DNA of 64,000 bases from Mesorhizobium sp. YM1C-6-2 (GCF_003666685.1 NZ_RCIZ01000003.1:1-64000), one strand, 5' to 3'; positions 1-7,390 are shown, counted from the first letter of the stretch. The notes: generated from the sequence alone by a model not told the origin. Made by a program: numbers and translations.

Positions 1-77
1 GGGACGGGTTCAAACATGGGTCACTTCTCAATGAAAATTACACGCTCCCCCGGGTCACTTCTCAGCAGCAATCAACA
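1..77. mobile_element. terminus of an IS21-like insertion sequence (rest lies outside the window)
   Basis: Two copies of the 13-mer GGGTCACTTCTCA (18-30 and 52-64) are followed by an AATCAACA-type end at 70-77. Multiple short terminal repeats of this GGGTCA-type sequence ending in CA are typical of IS21-family (istA/istB) elements. No transposase is visible, so the element must extend left of base 1. The assignment rests on resemblance of the end sequence only. Confidence 0.6.
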
Positions 78-109
78 CTCCGACAGTTAGCAAGGCGATT
101 GACCACTGG

Positions 110-1099
110 TTGGAGGACAGGGAGGGCAAGGTGAAGGCGTCGACGCTGAAGGGCTACAAGGTCGTTGCCATCGGCGCAATTCGGGGTCCGCTGCTGATCG
201 GCACCCGCCAGGAGCGCGCCGACTATACCGCTACCGGCATTGCGCCCGAAGGAGCCCGCTTCATCAAGCTGCTTGGCGACATCAAACTGCCTGACCTCAA
301 TACGGCCACGATCCGGCAGTGGCATCGCACTATTGCCGAACAGTGCGGGAACTATACAGCAACCCGCGCCAAGTCGCTGCTGAAGTCCATCCTGGCGCTG
401 GCCGAGGAGGATTTTGGCACCCGCGCTCCCTCGATGCCGACCGGGCTGGCAAAGGCCCGGCACAAGCCCAAGAAGGCTATCCTGACGCCCGAACACATTG
501 CCAAGCTGGTGGCAGCGGCCAAGGAGGATCCGGAGCACGGTATCTTCTATGCCTTCGCCTTCCTGGCGGGCACCCGCCCGTCCGAGCAGTTGGGCCTGCT
601 GTGGTCCGAAGTGGACTTCGACAAGAACGTCATCCGCATCCGCCGCATCCAGGAGCGCGACGGGACGCTGACGGAGATGACAAAAACCGAAGCAGGCACC
701 CGCGACATCCCGATGGGGGTGAAACTGCGCGAGATGTTGCTTTCCTGGCGCGTCCGCTGCCCGCGAAAGGGCAAGGAGTTGCACCGTGTCTTCCCTGGCC
801 CCGGCCGGCTGCAGCCTTGGCCAAAGCCGCGCCTCGGCGGCGGTGGACCGATGCTTTACCAGAATTTCCGCAAGCGCTATTGGGAGCCGCCGTTCAAGCG
901 CCTCGGACTGCCGTACGTCACGCCGCACAGCGCGCGCCATTCCTTCATCTCGACCTTACAGGCGGAAGGCATCGAGGTCGGATTGGTGGCCCAGATCGCC
1001 GGTCATGCCAACCCCACAGTGACGCTCGGGCACTACACGCAGGCCGTTCGCGACGGCAGCGTCGCGGCCGAGGCGCTCGATCGGGCCTATGCCGGTTAG
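110..1099 (+). CDS. tyrosine-type site-specific integrase, 5' end removed by IS insertion
   Basis: Tyrosine recombinase that would integrate and excise the accessory region. The catalytic domain is complete: Arg156 in a GTRPSEQL block, a likely Lys192, His273-x-x-Arg276 in HSARH, His299 in GHANP, and the nucleophile Tyr309 in GHYTQ. Residues about 1-115 are the core-binding domain. Protein-like sequence continues in frame upstream of the TTG at 110 (TVSKAIDHWL, encoded by 83-112) back to the IS end near 77. The normal N-terminus, probably including the arm-type DNA-binding domain, has therefore been lost. Family members are usually around 400 residues; 329 remain. It could still be translated from the TTG, but it is unlikely to be fully functional. 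It is transcribed towards the tRNA-Gly at 6640. Confidence 0.85.
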   Translation: MEDREGKVKASTLKGYKVVAIGAIRGPLLIGTRQERADYTATGIAPEGARFIKLLGDIKLPDLNTATIRQWHRTIAEQCGNYTATRAKSLLKSILALAEEDFGTRAPSMPTGLAKARHKPKKAILTPEHIAKLVAAAKEDPEHGIFYAFAFLAGTRPSEQLGLLWSEVDFDKNVIRIRRIQERDGTLTEMTKTEAGTRDIPMGVKLREMLLSWRVRCPRKGKELHRVFPGPGRLQPWPKPRLGGGGPMLYQNFRKRYWEPPFKRLGLPYVTPHSARHSFISTLQAEGIEVGLVAQIAGHANPTVTLGHYTQAVRDGSVAAEALDRAYAG

Positions 1100-1138
1100 C
1101 CGCCCCCTCCAAACCACCCAACGAAAGGACAATCCGAG

Positions 1139-1453
1139 ATGCCAATATCGATAGCTATCGCCGGTATGACGTTCACGTCTAAAGAAGCGTTCATCGACCA
1201 CTGTCGAGCAATTTTGTACCGCAGTCCACTGGAAACCGAAATTGTGGGGGACGATCGAGAGTTCGTAGACGCCATCCTCCACGCTCGTCCTGACAAGCTC
1301 GCAGAGATGGCCGGCCGGAGGCCTGTCCGCTACTTGCGCAAGATGCATCGCCACAACACTCCAAGCTTCTTTGTCGAGCTGGATGACGGGAGGCTGCTGG
1401 ATTTCAGTTTCATGAAATTCGTGAATGCCTATCCCAGACCTACCGCAGCCTGA
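1139..1453 (+). CDS. DUF3223-family protein
   Basis: A 104-residue protein. The N-terminal beta segment and FTSKEAFIDHCRAIL helix, and the C-terminal VELDDGRLLDFSFMKFVNA block, match the layout of the small DUF3223 family, whose function is unknown. It starts 40 bases after the integrase stop, on the same strand, with ACGAAAGGA about 10 bases before the ATG, so it may be co-transcribed with the integrase. No catalytic motif is evident. The family call is by pattern recognition. Confidence 0.6.
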   Translation: MPISIAIAGMTFTSKEAFIDHCRAILYRSPLETEIVGDDREFVDAILHARPDKLAEMAGRRPVRYLRKMHRHNTPSFFVELDDGRLLDFSFMKFVNAYPRPTAA

Positions 1454-1643
1454 CCCCTGCCTGCAGGTACTGGCGGGCAGGGCTAGCGTGTGGCCGGACG
1501 CTGTACGCGTGTGGTCATGGGTACACCTGGGGCTGTGGTAGCCCGGCTGCCACGCGGTGCGGCCATCCGTTGGCAGGTGCATGGGATAAATTGCGTGAGG
1601 ATTCTCGCTGTGTTTTCCTGTTCCGTTTGGGCAGGAGAACGCC

Positions 1644-1805
1644 ATGCACATCCTTGTGCGGGACAAGCGGACCGGGGTCGAGGAATGGATACCGCTTGAG
1701 AAGGCTGCGGAGTTGATGGGCCTTGCTGCCGACGAGATCGAATGGGCCCTGGAAGAATATGGAGAATGCGAGTCGGTTGACCACATAGCGACACAACCCG
1801 AATAG
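1644..1805 (+). CDS. small uncharacterised protein (53 aa)
   Basis: An ATG preceded by a strong GCAGGAG ribosome-binding site opens a 53-codon frame ending in TAG at 1803-1805. The product is acidic, with a basic start (MHILVRDKRTG) and two predicted helices, LEKAAELMGL and DEIEWALEEY. That could be a minimal helix-turn-helix or excisionase-like fold, but no family is recognised. It is near the integrase on the same strand. The bases on either side (1454-1643 and 1806-1999) hold no other supported gene. Confidence 0.45.
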   Translation: MHILVRDKRTGVEEWIPLEKAAELMGLAADEIEWALEEYGECESVDHIATQPE

Positions 1806-1999
1806 CCGCGCCGCCTGCGCCGCGTGCCACCGGCACGGAGGGCAGCCAGCGCCGCCGCAGGAATGCGCATGATGACGGCGCTCCCTTCGGGGCGCTGCGC
1901 GACCTCCCCCTTCGAAAAAGTAAGCGCGAGGACCCAAGCAGGGACTCCTTCCCGGCCTGGAATGAGGCGCAGCACATACCCCCGCACGGAATGCCGTCG

Positions 2000-2464
2000 T
2001 CATCTGCCGCCAGCAAGCCTGCGCAATCGCCGCATTTCCAGGACACGGTTTCGCTCGTTACTGTAACGCTCCCAGTTCTCAAGGCTGTGCGCGCCTGGAC
2101 CGTCGATCACGAGAAGGCGTCCATCGGGCGTAAGCGCTGAGTACATGTCGAACTGCGCCCAAAGTGTGTGAAGGGACGGGATCGTCTCGTCGCTGCTCCA
2201 CACGCGAACCCAGTTGGAGGGTGCTTTCAGCACGTGAGTACGGGAATAATCATCCGAGTTCGGCACGATGAGTTCACCGGCTTGTGTGACTACGGCTCTG
2301 CCCAACTCCTGGATTGCCTGCCCGTAGTTCAAGCCGTGATGGTTGTAGGTTTCCGGCGCGCCATAGTCCTCGATATTGAGTGAGAGGATGAGCGACAGGT
2401 CGTCTTGGTCGACGATTGGACCTTCCTTGCACCGTTCGGTCAATTGCTTCACCAACCAATCCAT
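2000..2464 (-). CDS. hypothetical protein (154 aa)
   Basis: Soluble, acidic protein of unrecognised family. It begins with a short amphipathic helix (MDWLVKQLTERC), continues as mixed alpha/beta sequence with a repeated Trp/Tyr content, and ends in an Arg-rich tail. It lies 5 bases downstream of the lipoprotein gene at 2470-3030 on the same strand, so the two are probably one transcript. There is no signal peptide or membrane segment. Function unknown. Confidence 0.55.
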   Translation of the reverse strand: MDWLVKQLTERCKEGPIVDQDDLSLILSLNIEDYGAPETYNHHGLNYGQAIQELGRAVVTQAGELIVPNSDDYSRTHVLKAPSNWVRVWSSDETIPSLHTLWAQFDMYSALTPDGRLLVIDGPGAHSLENWERYSNERNRVLEMRRLRRLAGGR

Positions 2465-2469
2465 GTGCG

Positions 2470-3030
2470 CTACTCGACCCGGTATTCGACGGAGGAGGGA
2501 TGAACGCGGATGACCCGTAGCGTCCTACCGGCCACTGACGTCTTCTCGCCCGCGCTCAAGCTGAAGGTGATCGGACGCTGAGCCGTTGCGTATTCGCTTG
2601 ATCCGCGCGGCGGAACATATCGGTAGGACGTTGAGCTGGCTTGGCCCATGACCGGGGTATGTCCGACCGTGCCACTCACCCGCGTGTTCGTAGTGGTTGG
2701 AACGATCAGCGACGTCTCGCTCATCGTGGTGGCGTTGCTTACGACCTGCACGTCCGTCCGCTCGAATACGGCCCGCCCGCCCCTGTTGCCGACATAGCGA
2801 ACAGTCGTGCCACCCGCATTGGTCGTCCGGCCAAACAGGTCGGCCTTGCCGAAGGCATTGGGCAGCGCGCGACGGGACTGGAAGTTCAGCACCACGTCGC
2901 CTGGGCCGGCGGTCATTGTTGCGCCGCTACTCGGCGTAGTCAGCGAGGTCTTTGTCTCGACTGGTGCGCAGGCCGCGAGCCCGAACGCCGAAACCAGCAA
3001 TGCGACGCGGATTGTAGTTGAGCGCTTCAT
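2470..3030 (-). CDS. putative outer-membrane or periplasmic lipoprotein
   Basis: A 186-residue protein with a type II signal peptide: MKRSTTIR, a hydrophobic stretch, then the lipobox LAAC with the lipidated Cys at about residue 21. The mature part is Ser/Thr/Gly-rich beta-like sequence without a recognised domain. It is the first gene of a two-gene minus-strand unit with the 154-residue protein. Lipoproteins of this kind often travel on islands, but the role is unknown. Confidence 0.65.
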   Translation of the reverse strand: MKRSTTIRVALLVSAFGLAACAPVETKTSLTTPSSGATMTAGPGDVVLNFQSRRALPNAFGKADLFGRTTNAGGTTVRYVGNRGGRAVFERTDVQVVSNATTMSETSLIVPTTTNTRVSGTVGHTPVMGQASSTSYRYVPPRGSSEYATAQRPITFSLSAGEKTSVAGRTLRVIRVHPSSVEYRVE

Positions 3031-3092
3031 CTTCGATCCCCCTGAACAGCCAAAAAATTTGCCAAAAAATCATCCGCGAAAATCGCAGTCAA

Positions 3093-3821
3093 TCATTCCG
3101 CCGCCTCGCGCAGACTCGGCACGTACTCGCCTTTGATGAAGCTGGAATCCCAGCGCCTGCACCCCTCCATCGTGGCGACCGCCAGTCGAGCCGGGCTTTC
3201 GGGATGGATGGCGAGCAGGAACACCACATGCGCGGTGGTGAACGTCCAGAGCGAGGCATCGGGCGCGACGGCTCCCAAGCGGTTGAGGCAGGACGCCACG
3301 AACGCTCGCCGCTCGATCCTGGGAAAGTGTTGGTAGACGAGCAGCGATTTTCCTGTTCGGTAGAAGCCGGCCAGTTCGTCCAGATAGACATATTTCGACG
3401 AGTTCTTGCGGCCCTTCGGCAGTGTCGTCTCCATGCCGTTGTCGGGATCGAAGAACACAAGCTCGCGGTCGCGAAACGCCGAAGCAGCGTGCTCCATGAA
3501 CATTCCTCGGCCGGCGAGATCGTCCGGCAGCGTGTCGTTGCAGTAGAGGGCGCCAGGGATCGCGCCACTTTCCTCGATCGCATCGAGCCGGCGGCGATCT
3601 GGCTCGCTTGCAGCGTGAGCCAGGATGTCGAACAGCTCGGGGTCGAAACGCCGGTGTCGCTTTGGCTGTTGGAGGTAGGCGAGCTTGTTGCCGTCGGAGC
3701 TGCCGTCCGAGTCCGTAAGCATCCAGCACACGCCAATCCGATTGGAGCCGCCCGCCGACAAGGCGCGCAGCAGCGCATATTTGCGGTAGTCGCTGATGTC
3801 CCCGACGTATTGATGCTTCAC
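3093..3821 (-). CDS. uncharacterised protein with KHQYVGDISDYRKY and FDPDNG motifs
   Basis: A 242-residue cytosolic protein. A conserved-looking N-terminus (HQYVGDISDYRKYALLRAL, residues 3-21) leads to a central LVFFDPDNGME block (121-131), a basic KGRKNSSKY segment (136-144) and a YQHFP motif (163-167). The hydrophobic-strand-FDPDNG arrangement resembles motif IV (D/N-P-P-Y/F) of Rossmann methyltransferases, or an acidic nuclease site; neither can be shown from sequence alone. The GTG at 3821 is preferred because AGGAGG lies 11 bases upstream. A TTG at 3878 would add 19 unlikely residues and run into the operator. It is transcribed divergently from the Xre regulator at 3925 and may be controlled by it. 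Confidence 0.6.
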   Translation of the reverse strand: MKHQYVGDISDYRKYALLRALSAGGSNRIGVCWMLTDSDGSSDGNKLAYLQQPKRHRRFDPELFDILAHAASEPDRRRLDAIEESGAIPGALYCNDTLPDDLAGRGMFMEHAASAFRDRELVFFDPDNGMETTLPKGRKNSSKYVYLDELAGFYRTGKSLLVYQHFPRIERRAFVASCLNRLGAVAPDASLWTFTTAHVVFLLAIHPESPARLAVATMEGCRRWDSSFIKGEYVPSLREAAE

Positions 3822-3856
3822 GCGCCCCGAATCCTCCTGGGGCGAGCATGCCAGAA

Positions 3857-3887
3857 TACCCGAATTTGGGGTACTCAAAAATCGGGT
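3857..3887. promoter_or_regulatory. candidate operator between divergent genes
   Basis: Two overlapping inverted repeats are visible: TACCC (3857-3861) with GGGTA (3869-3873), and ACCCGA (3858-3863) with TCGGGT (3882-3887). They lie between the starts of the FDPDNG gene and the Xre-type regulator, where such regulators usually bind. This is an inference from position and symmetry. Confidence 0.4.
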
Positions 3888-3924
3888 TCTATTGAAGCGC
3901 TGGTCTTTGCACTGGCGCTTCCTC

Positions 3925-4164
3925 GTGTCCTCACTTCGTTCGGATCTCTACCAGAGAATGATCGAGCTGCTTGTGCAGGCTCGGAAAGACGGCGGTATCA
4001 CCCAAGTTGAGCTGGGAAAGCGGATTGGGCAGCGCCAGACATTCGTCTCAAAATTCGAGCTGGGCGAACGCCGCCTGGACGTGGCCGAGTTCGTTGTGGT
4101 CAGCAGAGCTATAGGCGCTGATCTGCATGAGATAATTCGAGCGGCGGAGGGAAATGAATCCTAA
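3925..4164 (+). CDS. Xre-family helix-turn-helix regulator
   Basis: A small DNA-binding protein of 79 residues from the GTG at 3925. A TTG at 3892 is open but would add an atypical Trp-rich leader. The HTH runs from about residue 16 to 68: GGITQVELGKRIGQRQTFVSK forms the first helices and the recognition helix, and RRLDVAEFVVVSRAIG the following helix. Proteins of this size and type often control adjacent restriction, toxin or defence genes. It is divergent from the FDPDNG gene across a pair of inverted repeats, so autoregulation and control of that neighbour are likely. Confidence 0.75.
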   Translation: MSSLRSDLYQRMIELLVQARKDGGITQVELGKRIGQRQTFVSKFELGERRLDVAEFVVVSRAIGADLHEIIRAAEGNES

Positions 4165-4214
4165 AATGGGGCGAGCATAGCTGCGCGGCCTCTGATCGTT
4201 CCAATAGTAACAGA

Positions 4215-4538
4215 TTACTCAAGGACCAGGTGGTATTCAGTGCTGCTTGCTCGCTCGACTTTGACGATCTGCACGTCTTCGAGATGCACGAGATCTTTCA
4301 GATGCCACTCGTAGGCGGCCGATGTTGGTGAGCCGCCGAGCGCTTCTTGCTGCGCGGCGAGTTCATCGCCGGTAACACCCTGCGGCCGCCGGAGCAGTGC
4401 GATCGCCGCGTTATACATCCTTGGGTTGGGGCCGCGTGGTCCGTGGAAGACGTCGGGATTCCTGCCACCGTGAGGCTTGAGCAGGGTGCCGGCTTTTGGG
4501 CCATCGCCAGTCATGTACATTTTCAGTTTGGCGCGCAT
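4215..4538 (-). CDS. hypothetical protein (107 aa)
   Basis: Small basic protein of unknown family. The ATG at 4538 is chosen because GGTGAGGACC directly precedes it; the open frame upstream to 4622 lacks a good ribosome-binding site and overlaps the next gene. The N-terminal half is rich in Gly, Pro and Lys (GDGPKAGTLLKPHGGRNP). The C-terminal half has predicted helices around VTGDELAAQQEALGG that could be a winged-helix-like domain, followed by a beta hairpin. It is divergent from the nuclease-like gene at 4621. Confidence 0.5.
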   Translation of the reverse strand: MRAKLKMYMTGDGPKAGTLLKPHGGRNPDVFHGPRGPNPRMYNAAIALLRRPQGVTGDELAAQQEALGGSPTSAAYEWHLKDLVHLEDVQIVKVERASSTEYHLVLE

Positions 4539-4620
4539 GGTCCTCACCCTTGAAACAGTTGACAAAAAGTGGCGCGCCTTCGCGTCTGCCGCTAAATACC
4601 TAAAATGACGAAGTTGGCAC

Positions 4621-5028
4621 ATGGCGACAAGGGGTTTGCGGGTGAGCGAAAGCGTTCAAGGCGGCCAACTCGGCCTTGCAGGGGAATACTTTGTGGCAGG
4701 ACAGCTCATCCTTCGCGGGTGGGCGGCCGCCCTTACAAAGGGCAATTCTCAGGACGTCGACATTTTAGCGCGGAAGGGGCCACGCAACATCGCGGTGCAG
4801 GTCAAAGCAGTTCGCAACAATGATCCGCCGTTGAAACCAAATCGCCTGCATGATGATCTGACTTACATAGTGGTAGATGTCGTCAATCCGGACACCCAGC
4901 GCTACTACGTGATCCCGGGTCATATTTTGAGGCAGTTCCACTATTCCGCGCCTAACGGGATCGACGGACGCATACCGTTGAAGAAATGCGGCGACTTTGA
5001 GAATCGGTGGGACGTGCTGGAGGCGTAG
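4621..5028 (+). CDS. PD-(D/E)xK nuclease-like protein
   Basis: A 135-residue protein with the minimal nuclease core: Glu22 in GEYFVAGQLILRGW, Asp47 in QDVDILA, then the Gln60-Val-Lys62 strand (VQVKAV). The E...D...QxK order matches small PD-(D/E)xK domains of the DUF4365/Holliday-resolvase-like type. The C-terminal half (TYIVVDVV, YYVIPGHIL) resembles the beta-rich part of these proteins. It is probably an endonuclease or a restriction-related protein of mobile DNA, but no methylase partner is adjacent. ATG chosen; the divergent 107-residue gene starts 82 bases away. Confidence 0.55.
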   Translation: MATRGLRVSESVQGGQLGLAGEYFVAGQLILRGWAAALTKGNSQDVDILARKGPRNIAVQVKAVRNNDPPLKPNRLHDDLTYIVVDVVNPDTQRYYVIPGHILRQFHYSAPNGIDGRIPLKKCGDFENRWDVLEA

Positions 5029-5133
5029 CCCTGATGGGCCGTTGCGTACCCGAGTAACACCGCGATTTCACACTCCGTCGAATCTGCAAACTCCTATCCG
5101 TAGCTAGACGGTGCGCATGATTCTGGAGGCGCC

Positions 5134-5724
5134 ATGACACTTAATCTATTTGAGCACGAGTTGGCGGCCCTCATCGGTCGTCCTACCGATCTTCGACCAT
5201 TTGTCTGCGAAGGCTCGCCGCTGACTTGCGACATATTTCTGGTCGGTTTTAACCCTGCAACGACAATGCAAGCTGATTTCTGGGAGTTTTGGCGGCCTGG
5301 ATACGGTTATGACAAAGCGGCGTGGTTTCAGCGATACGTTGAGGAACGAGCGGCCAAGCCCCTGAAGCCTGGAAAGACCCGCCGACTGCCTATAAGCCCC
5401 ACTCGTCGAAACATGGAGTGCTTCGTTGAAGGTGCAGTTGGCGCACGGGTGCTTGAAACCAACATCTACGCGGCGGCCAGCGAAGACATGAAAAGCTTGG
5501 ACCTCGCGAGCCGAGAGATTGCGCCTTTCAGGTTCCTTCTAGACGTCATTCGGCCGAAGGTGATCGTAGTGCACGGCAAGCCTGCCGTGGAAGCGATCCG
5601 CCGGTTCGATACCCCTGCCAAGGTGATCGCGGCCGACCACCATTTTTCCCGGAAAACATCGAAGGAAACGGCTCGGACCCATGGAGCAATGGCGGCCCAG
5701 CAGAGCAGGGGAACGGCCGCCTGA
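5134..5724 (+). CDS. uracil-DNA glycosylase superfamily-like protein
   Basis: A 196-residue protein. A hydrophobic strand ending in the loop VGFNPAT (residues 37-43), followed by DFWEFW, resembles the first motif of the uracil-DNA glycosylase-like fold. A late strand VIVVHGKPA (144-151) and HHFS (169-172) resemble its second motif. If correct, it would excise damaged or modified bases. The terminal 25 residues (KETARTHGAMAAQQSRG) look less conserved and may reflect a changed C-terminus. The start ATG follows GGAGGCGCC. Function is inferred from motifs only. Confidence 0.5.
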   Translation: MTLNLFEHELAALIGRPTDLRPFVCEGSPLTCDIFLVGFNPATTMQADFWEFWRPGYGYDKAAWFQRYVEERAAKPLKPGKTRRLPISPTRRNMECFVEGAVGARVLETNIYAAASEDMKSLDLASREIAPFRFLLDVIRPKVIVVHGKPAVEAIRRFDTPAKVIAADHHFSRKTSKETARTHGAMAAQQSRGTAA

Positions 5725-5837
5725 ACTGAATTCCAACCACTGCTACCATTCCGGCGATGCCTCGATTTTTCGCCGCGTCGATTCCGCGAATTGGTGACGG
5801 CGCTCTCTTTGCCTTCCCCTTTCCAGATGATTCGTGC

Positions 5838-6368
5838 TTAAGCGCTGGCTACTGCCTTGCGGAGTTGGCCGAGAAGCGACACGAGTTTGATCCCGTCACG
5901 TTTTAGAGCCGCCAACTTGGTTTCGGCCTCGGATTGATCCAGCGCCAACATAGCGCGAACAGGGGTACGTGAACGGATCGACAGCGTGCGAATGAGCAAC
6001 TGCCATCGGCCATTGTGCTCGACCGACACCTTGACCGTCCCGTGACATATCAGTGTGCGGAAAGCCTCATGATTTTCGCGAAACCGCGTAAGCTGCGGGA
6101 GGGCATGCTTGCCCGCCTCCTGGAATGGACCCTCGGGACCGATAGCTGCAGCCAAATCCTCAAATCGTTGCCCGATGAGATGACGTAGGCGCACAATCGC
6201 CTGGCTTGGCATCGTGGCGCTCAACGCAAGCAGCGTCTCAGTCACGGCCGCTTCGACCATCGAAAAATGGTGCATGCAGGCGCCGCGCCACAAATTGACC
6301 TCGGAGAAGATCACATTCCAGTCGATCGAGTGCAGCGGCGGTATCGTATCGTCGGAAGTCGCGGTCAT
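5838..6368 (-). CDS. hypothetical protein with HEPN-like RxxxxH motif
   Basis: A 176-residue, all-helical, soluble protein. The segment FRTLICHG (103-110) contains Arg104-x4-His109 followed by Gly, the signature spacing of HEPN RNase domains, at the end of a long helix (RFRENHEAFRTLI). A long N-terminal helix with WRGACMHHFSMVEAAVTETLLAL would be the paired helix of the bundle. HEPN proteins are often toxins or Cas/abortive-infection RNases, but here no nucleotidyltransferase antitoxin is adjacent. It could equally be a non-catalytic helical protein. It is the last gene before the island boundary. Confidence 0.5.
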   Translation of the reverse strand: MTATSDDTIPPLHSIDWNVIFSEVNLWRGACMHHFSMVEAAVTETLLALSATMPSQAIVRLRHLIGQRFEDLAAAIGPEGPFQEAGKHALPQLTRFRENHEAFRTLICHGTVKVSVEHNGRWQLLIRTLSIRSRTPVRAMLALDQSEAETKLAALKRDGIKLVSLLGQLRKAVASA

Positions 6369-6526
6369 CTGTTTTCGATAGCACGACCACGTTAAGCATC
6401 AGATAAGCGGCCATCCCGTTTGCAATGACCATAAACGGCCAGATGGGTGGAATCTGCCCGAGGATGTCGAACTGCCGCACACCCCAGCGACGGTACGATT
6501 TTACGCCGCGTCGCTTCGCCGAACTG

Positions 6527-6565
6527 GTAACCCGCGTGTAACCCGCGTCCTTCGGCGGGGGTTAC
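6527..6565. repeat. tandem 11-mer plus inverted copy near the island edge
   Basis: GTAACCCGCGT occurs twice without a gap (6527-6537 and 6538-6548), and a partial inverted copy GCGGGGGTTAC follows at 6555-6565. It lies in the gene-free stretch between the last accessory gene and the tRNA terminator, so it could be a recombinase or excisionase binding array. Confidence 0.5.
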
Positions 6566-6592
6566 GTAAACCGTGACTCAACAGCACAGAAA

Positions 6593-6622
6593 ACGAAAAA
6601 GCCGCGGAGGTCCGCGGCTTTT
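6593..6622 (-). terminator. terminator downstream of tRNA-Gly
   Basis: An eight-pair stem, GCCGCGGA (6601-6608) with TCCGCGGC (6611-6618), is flanked on the plus strand by A5 and T4. Read on the minus strand it is a GC hairpin followed by TTTTTCGTTT, correctly placed 20 bases after the tRNA. Confidence 0.75.
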
Positions 6623-6641
6623 CGATGCTTTAAAGTATTGG

Positions 6642-6713
6642 AGCGGGTGAAGCGATTCGAACGCTCGACCCCAACCTTGGCAAGGTTGTGCTCTACCCCT
6701 GAGCTACACCCGC
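6642..6713 (-). tRNA. tRNA-Gly (anticodon GCC)
   Basis: The minus strand reads GCGGGTG (acceptor), TAGCTCAGGGGTAGAGCA (D arm), an anticodon arm CAACCTTGCCAAGGTTG with GCC in the loop, and a T arm GAGCG-TTCGAAT-CGCTT closed by CACCCGC. CCA is encoded at 6641-6639. All four stems pair. The gene marks the border between accessory and core DNA. Confidence 0.95.
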
Positions 6714-6892
6714 TCGCGCGGCGTCTCCGCCGCAAGCCGCGCCTATATGGCCGAAGAGGCCCGCGAATGCAACAGGGAATCCGCGGCCAATGAGCGGCAA
6801 TTTGCGGATGTCGGTTCCGCAAGGGCAAGGCTTGCCCCCACCCGGCTTTTGCCGCAAAAGCTGCGTACCGACCAACCGCTCCGGAAGACATC

Positions 6893-7390
6893 ATGCCAAA
6901 GACGGCCGCCGAGCTTTTCGCGTTCCTGAAGGAACTCGGCATCGAGGTTTCGACGGTGTCGCATCCGCCGCTCTTCACGGTGGCGGATGCGCAGGCGCTG
7001 CGCGGCGAGATCCCGGGCGGCCATACCAAGAACCTCTTCCTGAAGGACAAGAAGGACAATTTTTTCCTGGTCACGGTGGACGAGGAGGCCGAGGTCGATC
7101 TCAAGCAGATCCACCATGTGATCGGGGCGGCGAGCCGCGTGTCGTTTGGCAAGCCGGAAGCGCTGATGGAGCTGTTGGGCGTCATCCCGGGAGCGGTCAC
7201 CGCGTTTGGGCTGATCAACGACCAGAACGGCACGATCAACTTCGTCATCGACAGCGCGCTGCTGGAAAACGAGACGATCAACGCGCACCCGCTGACCAAC
7301 GAGGCGACGACATCGATCGCGGCGCAAGACCTGCTGCGGTTTGCCCGCGCGACGGGCCATGAGCCAGCCATCTTGAAAGTCTCGGCCTGA
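6893..7390 (+). CDS. YbaK/ProX-type aminoacyl-tRNA deacylase
   Basis: A 165-residue stand-alone editing domain that would hydrolyse mischarged aminoacyl-tRNA such as Ala-tRNA(Pro). Visible features are SHPPLFTVADAQ near the N-terminus, the GGHTKNLFLKDKK block with a conserved Lys (residues 43-55), and the late INFVIDSAL and NEATTSI strands typical of the INS/YbaK fold. The length matches bacterial ProX/PrdX proteins. It stands alone on the plus strand after the tRNA gene; the next gene, on the same strand, begins 75 bases later. Confidence 0.85.
   Translation: MPKTAAELFAFLKELGIEVSTVSHPPLFTVADAQALRGEIPGGHTKNLFLKDKKDNFFLVTVDEEAEVDLKQIHHVIGAASRVSFGKPEALMELLGVIPGAVTAFGLINDQNGTINFVIDSALLENETINAHPLTNEATTSIAAQDLLRFARATGHEPAILKVSA

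Larger units (their letters stand above)
1..6600. other. accessory region / genomic-island remnant abutting tRNA-Gly
   Basis: The region carries an IS end, a tyrosine integrase and mostly short, uncharacterised genes on both strands with loose spacing. It stops at a tRNA-Gly gene, after which conserved housekeeping genes begin. The tRNA 3' end faces this region, the usual geometry for integration into a tRNA gene. The left boundary is outside the window, so no att repeat pair can be identified. Confidence 0.6.

Noticed and set aside
1483-2082. 199-codon and other long minus-strand frames across 956-2082
   Set aside because: Low-quality composition, overlapping each other and the 53-codon gene; no conserved motif.
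6238-6480. 80-codon minus-strand frame with a hydrophobic start
   Set aside because: Overlaps the better-supported gene at 5838-6368 in another frame and has no ribosome-binding site; at most a remnant.
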